From Flavobacterium sandaracinum (GTDB taxonomy: Bacteria; Bacteroidota; Bacteroidia; Flavobacteriales; Flavobacteriaceae), in contig NZ_SMFN01000024.1 in the NCBI RefSeq assembly GCF_004349135.1, positions 1 to 53,132 of the forward strand: 53,132 nucleotides of DNA, in the 5' to 3' direction. The stretch's first letter is position 1, and each line of letters begins with the position of its first letter. A program made the position numbers and the translations under genes. Under the pieces are notes generated by a model. That model searched no databases, was not told the origin of the DNA, and was given only the letters and a program-made list of their open reading frames with translations. Shown here one piece after another: positions 1 to 7,016 of the stretch.

Positions 1-287
1 TCTATGCTCAGAATAGTGCTGTATGGAATATATTGTTTGGTTCTAAATATCAATGAAGTTTTCTCAATACCTTTCTCCATAATTTTTAGAGAAGAAACTT
101 TGAACAAATCAATTGAAACGTATACTAAAAAAAGCAGTCCTACAAATGCTAAAATTAATGCTTCTTTTGGAGTTGAGTCAGAAATTATCAGTCCATTTAC
201 GCAATATGATAAAATTGACAGAAATAGGAAAACTCCAATTCCTGTTCTAATTAAAAAAAGATTACGAAATTTTGATTCTGTTTGCAT
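1..287 (-). CDS. Membrane protein with PH-like start, truncated by window edge
   Basis: Partial gene on the minus strand; 95 residues are visible and the 3' end lies outside the window. The protein starts MQTESKFRNL and has two hydrophobic stretches, roughly residues 11-30 and 43-62, separated by a short polar loop. After the second helix the chain becomes charged and strand-like (residues 69-95). That layout, two helices followed by a beta-rich region, is seen in small inner-membrane proteins with a bacterial PH-like domain, but too little is visible to name a family. The overlapping plus-strand reading frame is its shadow. Start chosen at the first ATG; no Shine-Dalgarno, as is normal in this phylum. 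Function unknown. Confidence 0.6.
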   Translation of the reverse strand, partial: MQTESKFRNLFLIRTGIGVFLFLSILSYCVNGLIISDSTPKEALILAFVGLLFLVYVSIDLFKVSSLKIMEKGIEKTSLIFRTKQYIPYSTILSI

Positions 288-330
288 CTTTTGTATTTCT
301 GGGTTTTAGCATGTTGCATAACTTGTATAT

Positions 331-394
331 AAGCGAAACAAACCTTCGTATATACACCCATTTTGGGGTAGATTGGCGAAGGTTTGTTTCGCTT
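331..394. repeat. 18-bp perfect inverted repeat, 28-nt spacer
   Basis: The arms 331-348 and 377-394 are exact reverse complements (AAGCGAAACAAACCTTCG and its complement). The spacer holds a second small palindrome, CCCATTTTGGGG. No strong T-tract follows on either strand, so it is not an obvious terminator. It lies upstream of the truncated membrane-protein gene and past the trp operon terminator. Confidence 0.8.
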
Positions 395-464
395 TATTGT
401 TTTATCAAATATATTAAAATTTTCTTACAAATCATCAAATGGACTTCTATTCCATTTTAAAACA

Positions 465-507
465 TAAAAAAAGCGTTTACTCTCTTTTTAAATTGAGAGG
501 AAACGCT
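465..507 (-). terminator. Intrinsic terminator of the trp operon
   Basis: A 13-bp stem with one mismatch (472-484 with 495-507) and an A/T-rich loop is followed on the minus strand by a run of T. It lies about 27 bp after the trpA stop codon. Confidence 0.85.
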
Positions 508-533
508 AGTTTACTTTTGTGATGAAAATATTT

Positions 534-1295
534 TTATCGAATCGCTTTTACGAACTCTTCAATTTTTCCTGTTCCGTTTTTGGTTAAATCCTGAATAAAA
601 GCACTGCCTATAATCGCTCCTTTGGCAAATTGTGTGGCTTGCTCGAAGGTTTCTTTGTTGTTGATTCCAAAACCAATTACTTGTGGGTTTTTCAGATTCA
701 TATCGGCAATGCGCTTGAAATAGTCTTCCTGTGCGCTGCCAAAACCCGTTTGTGATCCTGTCACGCTCGCTGAACTCACCATATAAATAAATCCATCAGA
801 TACACTGTCAATAAAGTGGATGCGTTCTACAGAAGTTTGTGGCGTAATTAAGAATATATTTTTCAAGCCGTATTTTTCAAAAGTAGCTTTGTATTCGTCC
901 GCATACACATTAACGGGAAGGTCTGGTATGATTAATCCGTCAATGCCAATAGCAGCACACTCTTTGCAAAAATTATCAATTCCGTATTGTAACATTGGGT
1001 TGAAATAGCCCATAATAATTAGCGGAATAGTAACGGTTTTCCGGATGTCTTTAAGTTGATCAAACAAAACTTGAGTGGTCATTCCATTATGCAATGCTTG
1101 GGTAGAACTTTCTTGAATTGTTGGTCCATCGGCCAAAGGATCGCTGAACGGCAATCCAATTTCTATCATGTCCACGCCATTTTTTTCTAGTTCTTCAATG
1201 ATTTGCACAGTATCCTTTAAGTTGGGATATCCTGCCGAAAAGTAGATGGAAAGTATTTTTTTGTCTTCTTGTAATTTCTGATTTATTCTGTTCAT
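534..1295 (-). CDS. trpA: Tryptophan synthase alpha subunit
   Basis: Converts indole-3-glycerol phosphate to indole and glyceraldehyde-3-phosphate in the cytoplasm; indole is channelled to TrpB. 253 residues, near the usual family length. The barrel motif EIGLPFSDPLADGP supplies Glu45 and Asp56, which align with the E. coli catalytic pair Glu49 and Asp60. The loop-6 region reads SSASVTGS instead of the proteobacterial SRAGVTG, a common variant in this phylum as I remember it. It is the last gene of the trp operon, separated from trpB by a GGCT-like gene and repeats, and is followed by an intrinsic terminator. Confidence 0.97.
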   Translation of the reverse strand: MNRINQKLQEDKKILSIYFSAGYPNLKDTVQIIEELEKNGVDMIEIGLPFSDPLADGPTIQESSTQALHNGMTTQVLFDQLKDIRKTVTIPLIIMGYFNPMLQYGIDNFCKECAAIGIDGLIIPDLPVNVYADEYKATFEKYGLKNIFLITPQTSVERIHFIDSVSDGFIYMVSSASVTGSQTGFGSAQEDYFKRIADMNLKNPQVIGFGINNKETFEQATQFAKGAIIGSAFIQDLTKNGTGKIEEFVKAIR

Positions 1296-1330
1296 TTTAT
1301 ATTCTGTATAATTTTTTTATCTTTTTAGAT

Positions 1331-1516
1331 CCGCAAAGCGTTTGGCTTTGAGGATGCTTTTTGCAGTTTTCAGACTTTTTTTATTAATGCGGTCGGAGAC
1401 CGTTAAAAACTTCCTCAAAGTCAGAGACTTTGCGGAGCAGAGGTTTCAAACTTTTTTTATTAATGCGGTCGGAGACCGTTTAAAACCTTCTCAAAGTCGG
1501 AGACTTTGCGGAGCGG
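1331..1516. repeat. Tandem 76-bp-period palindromic repeat
   Basis: Two imperfect copies (1371-1440 and 1447-1516, period 76) each contain a T-tract, the palindrome CGGTCGGAGACCG and the palindrome CAAAGTCGGAGACTTTG (TCAGA in copy one). Upstream, 1331-1353 is an inverted, diverged version of the second palindrome with arms CCGCAAAG and CTTTGAGG. The block fills the spacer between the GGCT-like gene and trpA. Confidence 0.8.
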
Positions 1517-1532
1517 TATCGTAAATCTTAAA

Positions 1533-1853
1533 TCAAATTGCCGCACTGTATGCCCAAGCTTTTTGGTTGGATTGCAATTGTACTTCAACACGCTTGTAAT
1601 GCAATCCTTCATAAAGATCCGATTGATGCAGTTCCTTTGTGGTTATGGCATAAACCATTCCGTTGATTGTATCTTCAGGCTTGTGAGTTTCCGTAATAAT
1701 GGGATAGTAGACTAACCCAAATTCTTCTTCAATTTGAATGTTTTTTACAATATAACCAATTAGTGTTTCAGGAGTTCCCTCAAGAATCCGTCCAAATAGA
1801 TCTGTTTGTATGTCCTCATTTTGAAGGCTGCCATAAGCGAATAATTTTTCCAT
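1533..1853 (-). CDS. Gamma-glutamylcyclotransferase-like (AIG2/GGCT fold) protein
   Basis: A 106-residue protein if started at the ATG at 1853; an in-frame TTG five codons upstream is less likely. The motif FAYGSL near the N-terminus is the family's substrate-binding YGSL loop, and a Glu in DLYEGLHYKR matches the family's catalytic acid region (Y-E-G-x-x-Y-x-R). Related proteins act on gamma-glutamyl peptides or gamma-glutamylamines, but the substrate here cannot be read from sequence. It sits between trpB and trpA on the same strand, flanked on both sides by repeats, so it is probably co-transcribed although it has no evident role in tryptophan synthesis. Confidence 0.8.
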   Translation of the reverse strand: MEKLFAYGSLQNEDIQTDLFGRILEGTPETLIGYIVKNIQIEEEFGLVYYPIITETHKPEDTINGMVYAITTKELHQSDLYEGLHYKRVEVQLQSNQKAWAYSAAI

Positions 1854-1904
1854 AGTTTCTATTTTCAAAATCTGAATTGAACTGCTTCGTGTACTTTTTT
1901 TGCG

Positions 1905-2015
1905 TTAAGGAGTGTAGTGAAAATCCTTTTTTAGCTTGCTTTTTAGCAAGGTGAAAAAGATTGTAACGGAAAGCCTGACCTTGCAGTAACGCTAGTGAAA
2001 GCAAGGGAACGCCCC
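1905..2015 (-). repeat. Dispersed intergenic repeat, copy A
   Basis: Read on the minus strand it shows the family order: GGGCGTTCCC, then GGCTTTCCGTTACAATC, a variable stem-loop (arms CTTGC/GCAAG), then GGATTTTCACTAC. It matches the other four copies at the flanks but has a different stem. It lies between trpB and the GGCT-like gene. Confidence 0.65.
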
Positions 2016-2081
2016 GAAATAAATTCGGGATAAACCCTGAAATAAATTCGGGATAAACCCCGAAATAAATTCAGGATAAAT
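2013..2081. repeat. Three tandem 23-bp units
   Basis: Three contiguous units (2013-2035, 2036-2058, 2059-2081) share CCYGAAATAAATTCRGGATA. The first carries the self-complementary arms CCCGAA/TTCGGG; the other two differ by one base in an arm. The array stops four bases before the trpB stop codon. Confidence 0.85.
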
Positions 2082-2085
2082 ACAA

Positions 2086-3267
2086 TTATAATTTAAAATA
2101 ATCAATATAAGTATTCAAATCTTTGTCGCCACGACCGGAAAGGTTGATGACCACAATATCTTCTGGTTTGAACTTCATTTCATCCAGAACTGCAAAAGCA
2201 TGGGCACTTTCGATAGCCGGAATTAATCCTTCCATTTGAGATAATTTGATACCCCAATCCATAGCTTGCGCATCGGTGATCGAGATAAATTTTGCTCTAC
2301 CAGTAGCAAATAAATTAGCATGCATAGGTCCTACTCCGGGATAATCCAGTCCTGCAGAAATGGAATATGGCTCTGTGATTTGGCCATCCGTAGTTTGCAT
2401 CAATAAGGTTTTACTTCCATGAATAACGCCCACTTTTCCTAAAGCGGAGGTAGCGGCACTTTCACCAGAATCAACTCCTAAACCAGCTGCTTCCACAGCA
2501 ATAATGGTCACATCTTCATTGTCTAGAAAATGATAATACGTTCCTGCGGCATTGCTTCCGCCACCAACACAGGCGATTACGTAATCGGGATTTTCACGTC
2601 CTTCTTTTTCTAGTAATTGTTCTTTAATTTCTTTCGAGATAACACTTTGAAAACGCGCTACCATATCTGGATAGGGATGTGGTCCTACGACAGATCCTAT
2701 AATATAATAGGTGTCAACAGGATTATTGATCCAATCTCTGATGGCTTCATTTGTAGCATCTTTCAAGGTTTTTGAACCTGATTTGGCAGGACGAACTTCG
2801 GCACCTAACATTTTCATACGAGCTACATTTGGTGCCTGACGCTTGATGTCGACTTCGCCCATGTACACGATGCATTCCAAGCCCATCAAGGCACAAACGG
2901 TTGCGGTAGCCACTCCATGCTGACCTGCGCCAGTTTCGGCAATGATTCTGGTCTTGCCCAATCGTTTTGCAAGAATAATTTGTCCAATCGTGTTGTTAAT
3001 TTTATGTGCGCCCGTATGGCATAGATCTTCTCTTTTCAGATAGATTTTGGTATTGTATTGTTCGGATAAACGCTTTGCAAAATACAGTGGCGTAGGGCGA
3101 CCTACATACTCCTTAAGCAGGTCATCAAATTCAGCTTGGAATTCTGGTTCAGCTGTTATTTTTAAATAATTTTGGCGTAATTCTTCTACATTTGGATATA
3201 ACATTTCAGGAATGAAAGCACCTCCAAATTCTCCATAATAGCCTTTTTCGTTGACGTTGTAACTCAT
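2086..3267 (-). CDS. trpB: Tryptophan synthase beta subunit
   Basis: PLP enzyme that condenses indole with L-serine to give tryptophan, in an alpha2beta2 complex with TrpA. 393 residues, full length. HTGAHKINN places the PLP lysine at Lys89; the catalytic Glu of the indole site is Glu111 (AETGAGQHG); GGGSN at 235-239 holds the PLP phosphate. The sequence is the canonical TrpB1 type, not the longer TrpB2. ATG start at 3267, 20 bp after the trpF stop codon, consistent with co-transcription; the spacer contains AT-rich TTTAAA repeats. Confidence 0.98.
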   Translation of the reverse strand: MSYNVNEKGYYGEFGGAFIPEMLYPNVEELRQNYLKITAEPEFQAEFDDLLKEYVGRPTPLYFAKRLSEQYNTKIYLKREDLCHTGAHKINNTIGQIILAKRLGKTRIIAETGAGQHGVATATVCALMGLECIVYMGEVDIKRQAPNVARMKMLGAEVRPAKSGSKTLKDATNEAIRDWINNPVDTYYIIGSVVGPHPYPDMVARFQSVISKEIKEQLLEKEGRENPDYVIACVGGGSNAAGTYYHFLDNEDVTIIAVEAAGLGVDSGESAATSALGKVGVIHGSKTLLMQTTDGQITEPYSISAGLDYPGVGPMHANLFATGRAKFISITDAQAMDWGIKLSQMEGLIPAIESAHAFAVLDEMKFKPEDIVVINLSGRGDKDLNTYIDYFKL

Positions 3268-3287
3268 TTTGTTTTAAGTTTAAAAGT

Positions 3288-3995
3288 TTAAAGTTTCAAA
3301 TTATGCTGAAACTTGCTCAATAAATTTTTGTCTTTTAATCCAGGCTCTGTTTCAAATTTACTATTTAAATCCAAAGCATGAATGGGTAATTGTGTTGCTA
3401 AAATTGCTGTTGTCAAATCGATTTCTTCTAAACCTATGCCACCGCTTAGAAAAAAAGGTTTGGTCGATGGGTATTTTTTTAATACTGTCCAATCGAATGT
3501 CGAGCCGTTGCCACCAGGTAATTTTCCTTTGGTATCAAAAAGGAAATAATCACAAACCGCTTCAAAGGGTTGCAGTACTTCAAAATCAAAATCAGCAGCA
3601 ACCGAAAATACTTTTATAATTTCAATATCATTTCCTATTGCGCTCCTTAATTCAGTACAAAATGCCACTGATTCATGGCCGTGCAACTGAATGGCTTGTA
3701 AATCGTGGGTTTGCGCTTTCGCCAAAATAACTGCGATACTTTCATTAACAAAAACACCGACTTTTTTAATCGATTTAGGTAAAGGTGGAATCACTCCATC
3801 AAAATACCTAGCAGATTTATCCCAGAATATAAATCCCATATAATCGGGTAGGAGTGAGGCTACTTCGAGAATATTGTTAGGGTATTTCATTCCGCAGATT
3901 TTAGTCCCAAAGCCCCCTGATCCCCGAAGGGGGAACATTAGAGTGGAATTTGTTTGAAGATTACCACTATTTTTATTTTCTAAAAATGAATCCAT
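3288..3995 (-). CDS. trpF: Phosphoribosylanthranilate isomerase, unusual N-terminus
   Basis: Amadori rearrangement of phosphoribosylanthranilate to CdRP in tryptophan synthesis. From the ATG at 3995 it is 235 residues. The conserved core begins only at TKICGMK (catalytic Cys34 in this numbering); the other catalytic acid is Asp154 (FLFDTKG), and ALDLNSKFE (Asp209) fits the phosphate-binding end of the barrel. Residues 1-30 have no counterpart in normal TrpF, which begins a few residues before KICGMK. Residues 21-30 (FPLRGSGGFG) are encoded by a GC-rich palindromic element. A second possible start is the ATG at 3938 (216 residues). Function is clear; the start is uncertain. Confidence 0.9.
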   Translation of the reverse strand: MDSFLENKNSGNLQTNSTLMFPLRGSGGFGTKICGMKYPNNILEVASLLPDYMGFIFWDKSARYFDGVIPPLPKSIKKVGVFVNESIAVILAKAQTHDLQAIQLHGHESVAFCTELRSAIGNDIEIIKVFSVAADFDFEVLQPFEAVCDYFLFDTKGKLPGGNGSTFDWTVLKKYPSTKPFFLSGGIGLEEIDLTTAILATQLPIHALDLNSKFETEPGLKDKNLLSKFQHNLKL

Positions 3996-4049
3996 TATTG
4001 ACTAAAGTATTTATTTGTTGCTAATTCCCTTTTGGGGATTAGTGGGCTA
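3911..4049. mobile_element. Inverted pair of GC-rich elements at trpC-trpF junction
   Basis: A GC-rich motif at 3911-3937 (AGCCCCCTGATCCCCGAAGG, then GGGAA) reappears in opposite orientation at 4023-4049 as AGCCCACTAATCCCCAAAAG, then GGAAT. The two form imperfect inverted terminal repeats of about 27 bp around roughly 85 bp of AT-rich DNA. The outer copy encodes the last trpC codons and its TAA; the inner copy encodes part of the trpF N-terminus. The layout resembles a MITE, but no target duplication was established. Confidence 0.5.
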
Positions 4050-4824
4050 TTTGCTTAATAAATTCAGTTGCTGCTTGACCCGCATTATCCGTTTTCATGA
4101 AGTTTTCACCAATTAAAAATCCCTTATATCCAAAAGGTTTCAATTCATTAATGGCTTCAATGGATGAAATTCCACTTTCTGAAATTTTTACAAAATCATC
4201 TGGAATTTGGTTGGCTAATTGCTTGCTGAAATCTAAACTTACTTCAAATGTTTTCAGGTTTCTATTGTTTACCCCAATCATATCTAATGAGGGCATAATC
4301 GATTTTTCTAATTCTTCCTGATTGTGTACTTCAAGCAACACTTCGAGTCCTAATTTTTTTGCAAATTCGGATAAAGCTTTAATTTCCTCTCTTGTTAAAA
4401 CTGCTGCGATTAGCAGAATTAAATCAGCTCCATACGCTTTGGCTTCTAGGATTTGGTATTCATCTACAATAAATTCTTTTCGCAATAACGGAATATTTAC
4501 TGTGGCTCGTGCCAAAAGTAAATCATCTAACGAACCTCCAAAATATTTTCCATCCGTCAATACCGAGATGCCGCAAGCACCAGCATTTTCGTATCCTTTT
4601 GTTACTTCTTCCACCGTAAAACTATAATTGATTTCTGCTTTAGAGGGCGAACGGCGTTTGTGTTCTGCAATAATTCCGGATGTACTGTGTCGCAAATTAG
4701 TACTCAAAGAAATAGTCTTTTTTTCAAAGAAAACAGACGCTTCTAGTTGTGAAACTGGAATGATTGATTTCTTGAGAATTACTTCTCGTTTTTTGTCAAC
4801 TATAATTTTATCTAGGATGTTCAT
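4039..4824 (-). CDS. trpC: Indole-3-glycerol phosphate synthase
   Basis: Closes the indole ring from CdRP, releasing CO2 and water. 261 residues, single-function (not fused to trpF). Catalytic set visible: Glu54 and Lys56 in AEHKRRSPSK, Lys116 in LRKEFIVD, Glu165 in LLEVHN, Asn186 in GVNNRNL, Glu216 and Ser217 in ISESGIS. The usual Gly after SPSK is Ala here (SPSKAEI). The last three codons and the stop lie inside a palindromic element shared with the trpF 5' end. A 57-bp AT-rich spacer separates it from the upstream four-helix-bundle gene. Confidence 0.97.
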   Translation of the reverse strand: MNILDKIIVDKKREVILKKSIIPVSQLEASVFFEKKTISLSTNLRHSTSGIIAEHKRRSPSKAEINYSFTVEEVTKGYENAGACGISVLTDGKYFGGSLDDLLLARATVNIPLLRKEFIVDEYQILEAKAYGADLILLIAAVLTREEIKALSEFAKKLGLEVLLEVHNQEELEKSIMPSLDMIGVNNRNLKTFEVSLDFSKQLANQIPDDFVKISESGISSIEAINELKPFGYKGFLIGENFMKTDNAGQAATEFIKQIAH

Positions 4825-4881
4825 GGTTTAATTTAAAGATTTAAAAATTTAAAGATTTAAAAATTTGTGATGTTTAACAAA

Positions 4882-5250
4882 TTACTCTTTAATTTTGGTG
4901 TTTAAATATTTTATAAAGTTGGATAAGTTTTGAGAAATCTCGATACTTAAATCATAACTCTTTTCAATTTCTAATTGTGATATTAGTTCTAATTCTTTCG
5001 CTAATACTAACATACTTCTAACTTCTGCACAACTTCCTTTGGAAATTTTCAAATATTTAATCAGCTGTTTGTTACTATTGTATTCGGAACCTTCTGCGAT
5101 GTTGTTAGTAATCGAAATGACAGCTCTTTTTATTTGATCTTTGAAACCGAATTCTTTTTCAAAGGGTTTGTTGTTTAATAATTTAAAAATCAATTTCGCT
5201 AATTGAATACCTTTTTGGTACACTTCGAATTTTTCAAATGACTTTGTCAT
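4882..5250 (-). CDS. Four-helix-bundle protein (S23/IVS family)
   Basis: 122 residues, almost wholly helical. Signature segments are FEVYQKGIQLAKLIF, the central DQIKRAVISITNNIAEGSE, and KYLKISKGSCAEVRSML. These match the family often annotated as four helix bundle protein or 23S rRNA intervening-sequence protein, known to form a pentameric bundle of unknown function. It lies inside the trp operon between trpD (13 bp upstream) and trpC (57 bp downstream), same strand and similar base composition, so it should be co-transcribed. No catalytic motif is visible. Members are frequently inserted in odd places, so this is more likely an acquired passenger than a tryptophan enzyme. Confidence 0.85.
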   Translation of the reverse strand: MTKSFEKFEVYQKGIQLAKLIFKLLNNKPFEKEFGFKDQIKRAVISITNNIAEGSEYNSNKQLIKYLKISKGSCAEVRSMLVLAKELELISQLEIEKSYDLSIEISQNLSNFIKYLNTKIKE

Positions 5251-5263
5251 AATCTTTCAATTT

Positions 5264-6256
5264 TTAAATGCTTAAATCTTTCAATTTGTTCAAAGATAAA
5301 AGTCCTTTTCCGGATAATAAACTTTCTTTCGCTATTTGAAATCCTTCTAAAGGAGAACATTTTATCACCGTGGCAATGGCCATGGCTGCATTTGCACAGA
5401 CTACGTTGTTTTGTGCTTCGGTTCCTTTTCCAGAAATAATATTCATAAATATTTCTGCTGAATCTTCGATGGTTATTCCTCCTTCAATCTCGCTTTGCAG
5501 CAAAAGGCGAACACCAAAATCTTCGGGATGCAGCATTCCTTCCATCGTGCTTGTGATTGTTTTTGTTGGTCCAGTTAAAGAAACTTCGTCATAACCGTCA
5601 AGCGAATGTAAAATCGTAAAATTCACATCCGTATTCTGGTACAAGTACGCATACATTCTGGCTAATTCTAAATTGAAAACACCAACCAATTGGTTTTTTG
5701 GAAAGGACGGATTTACCATTGGTCCTAACATATTGAAAAAAGTTTTTACAGCCAGTTCTTTTCGAATAGGGCCTACATTTTTCATAGCTGGGTGAAATAA
5801 AGGTGCATGTAAAATGGCAATTCCCGCTTTGTCGATACTTTTTTCTATAAAATCAGCGTCATTGCTAAATTTGATTCCTAATTTTTCCATCACATTACTA
5901 GAACCTGAAATAGAGGAAACCCCGTAATTTCCATGTTTTGCGACTTTTACTCCTGCACCTGCTGCTACAAAGGAAGCCAAAGTGGAAATATTAAAAGTAT
6001 CTTTTCCATCACCACCCGTTCCACACAAGTCGATGGTGTTGTAGGCTGATAAATCCACTTTAATGCATAAGTCCAACAACGCTTCTCGGAAACCTGAAAG
6101 TTCCTCAATACTGACGCTTCGCATCATGTAAACGGTAAGGAATGCTGTAATTTGACTCGGATTATAACTTCCGTTGGAAATATTAACCAATACATCTTTT
6201 GCTTCTGCTGAGGAAAGTATTTCGTGATTAATCAGTCTATTTAATATATTTTTCAT
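5264..6256 (-). CDS. trpD: Anthranilate phosphoribosyltransferase
   Basis: Transfers the phosphoribosyl group of PRPP to anthranilate. 330 residues, family length. The PRPP loop CGTGGDGKDTFNIST is at 78-92, KHGNYGVSS at 107-115, and the anthranilate-binding RKELAVKTFFNMLGP begins near Arg164. Not fused to trpG, unlike enteric TrpGD. It follows trpG after a 101-bp spacer of small repeats and ends 13 bp before the four-helix-bundle gene. Confidence 0.97.
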   Translation of the reverse strand: MKNILNRLINHEILSSAEAKDVLVNISNGSYNPSQITAFLTVYMMRSVSIEELSGFREALLDLCIKVDLSAYNTIDLCGTGGDGKDTFNISTLASFVAAGAGVKVAKHGNYGVSSISGSSNVMEKLGIKFSNDADFIEKSIDKAGIAILHAPLFHPAMKNVGPIRKELAVKTFFNMLGPMVNPSFPKNQLVGVFNLELARMYAYLYQNTDVNFTILHSLDGYDEVSLTGPTKTITSTMEGMLHPEDFGVRLLLQSEIEGGITIEDSAEIFMNIISGKGTEAQNNVVCANAAMAIATVIKCSPLEGFQIAKESLLSGKGLLSLNKLKDLSI

Positions 6257-6269
6257 ATTATTTTATTTT

Positions 6270-6357
6270 TTGCCGCTAAGGCTCAAAGACGCAATGTTTA
6301 GTATTGAATATTGTTATTAAATTCAGTCAACTGATTACTGCGACTGAACACTGAATA
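6270..6357. repeat. Small Bacteroidota-type intergenic repeats in trpG-trpD spacer
   Basis: TTGCCGCTAAGGCTCAAAGA, then CGCAA, at 6275-6299 looks like a common intergenic micro-repeat of this phylum. A second motif family (CAGTCAACTGATTACTGCGA and CTGAACACTGAATAC) follows to the trpG stop. Recognition is from memory; copy number elsewhere was not measured. Confidence 0.4.
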
Positions 6358-6924
6358 CTATGATTTCACCCAATTTTCTAATATCTTTTTACCATTAGGC
6401 GTCAATACGCTTTCTGGATGAAACTGAACGCCGCGTACATCGTAGGTTTTATGTCTTAAGGACATTACTTGACCATTTTCGTCGAATGAAGTAGCTTCAA
6501 GAACATCGGGTAAAGTGGCATCTACAACCCAAGAATGGTAACGTCCTACTTCAAATTCATTTCCTAATCCTTCGAATAAAAGTTCATCATTTACTGCTGT
6601 TTTTACATTGGTGGCAACGCCATGATACACTTTGTCTAAGTTGGAAAGTGTTCCTCCAAAAACTTCTCCTATGGCTTGTTGTCCAAGACATACTCCAAAA
6701 ATGCTTTTGGTAGCTGCATATTTCCGAATCACCTCTTTCAATAACCCTGCTTCATCCGGGATTCCAGGTCCAGGAGATAGCAAAATTTTATCGAAAACAG
6801 CAATTTCATCGATGTCAAATTCGTCGTTTCTGTAAACGGTTACTTCGCAATCTAAATCTTCGAGATAATGCACCAAATTATAAGTGAAACTATCGTAATT
6901 GTCTATGACTAGTATTTTTTTCAT
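6358..6924 (-). CDS. trpG: Anthranilate synthase component II (glutamine amidotransferase)
   Basis: Class I glutaminase that supplies ammonia to TrpE. 188 residues. Triad: Cys79 in FGVCLGQQA, His169 and Glu171 in QFHPES; oxyanion region LLSPGPGIP at 48-56. It is a stand-alone component, directly downstream of trpE after a 92-bp AT-rich spacer built of repeated TTTAAA/GAAA motifs. It might also serve aminodeoxychorismate synthase, but its position in the trp operon favours anthranilate synthesis. Confidence 0.96.
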   Translation of the reverse strand: MKKILVIDNYDSFTYNLVHYLEDLDCEVTVYRNDEFDIDEIAVFDKILLSPGPGIPDEAGLLKEVIRKYAATKSIFGVCLGQQAIGEVFGGTLSNLDKVYHGVATNVKTAVNDELLFEGLGNEFEVGRYHSWVVDATLPDVLEATSFDENGQVMSLRHKTYDVRGVQFHPESVLTPNGKKILENWVKS

Positions 6925-7016
6925 TTTGTTATTGAAAAATTGAAAGATTTAAAGATTGAAAAATTCTAACGTTTCATCAATCTTTAAATTCTTAAATTAT
7001 TGAATCTTTAAATTAT

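Noticed and set aside
4..460. Two plus-strand frames at the left edge
   Set aside because: The first is antisense to the truncated membrane protein, whose hydrophobic pattern is clearly real; the second crosses the 18-bp inverted repeat.
1816..2004. 62-codon minus-strand frame upstream of the GGCT-like gene
   Set aside because: It overlaps the GGCT-like start and runs through repeat copy A; composition follows the repeat and no family features are present.
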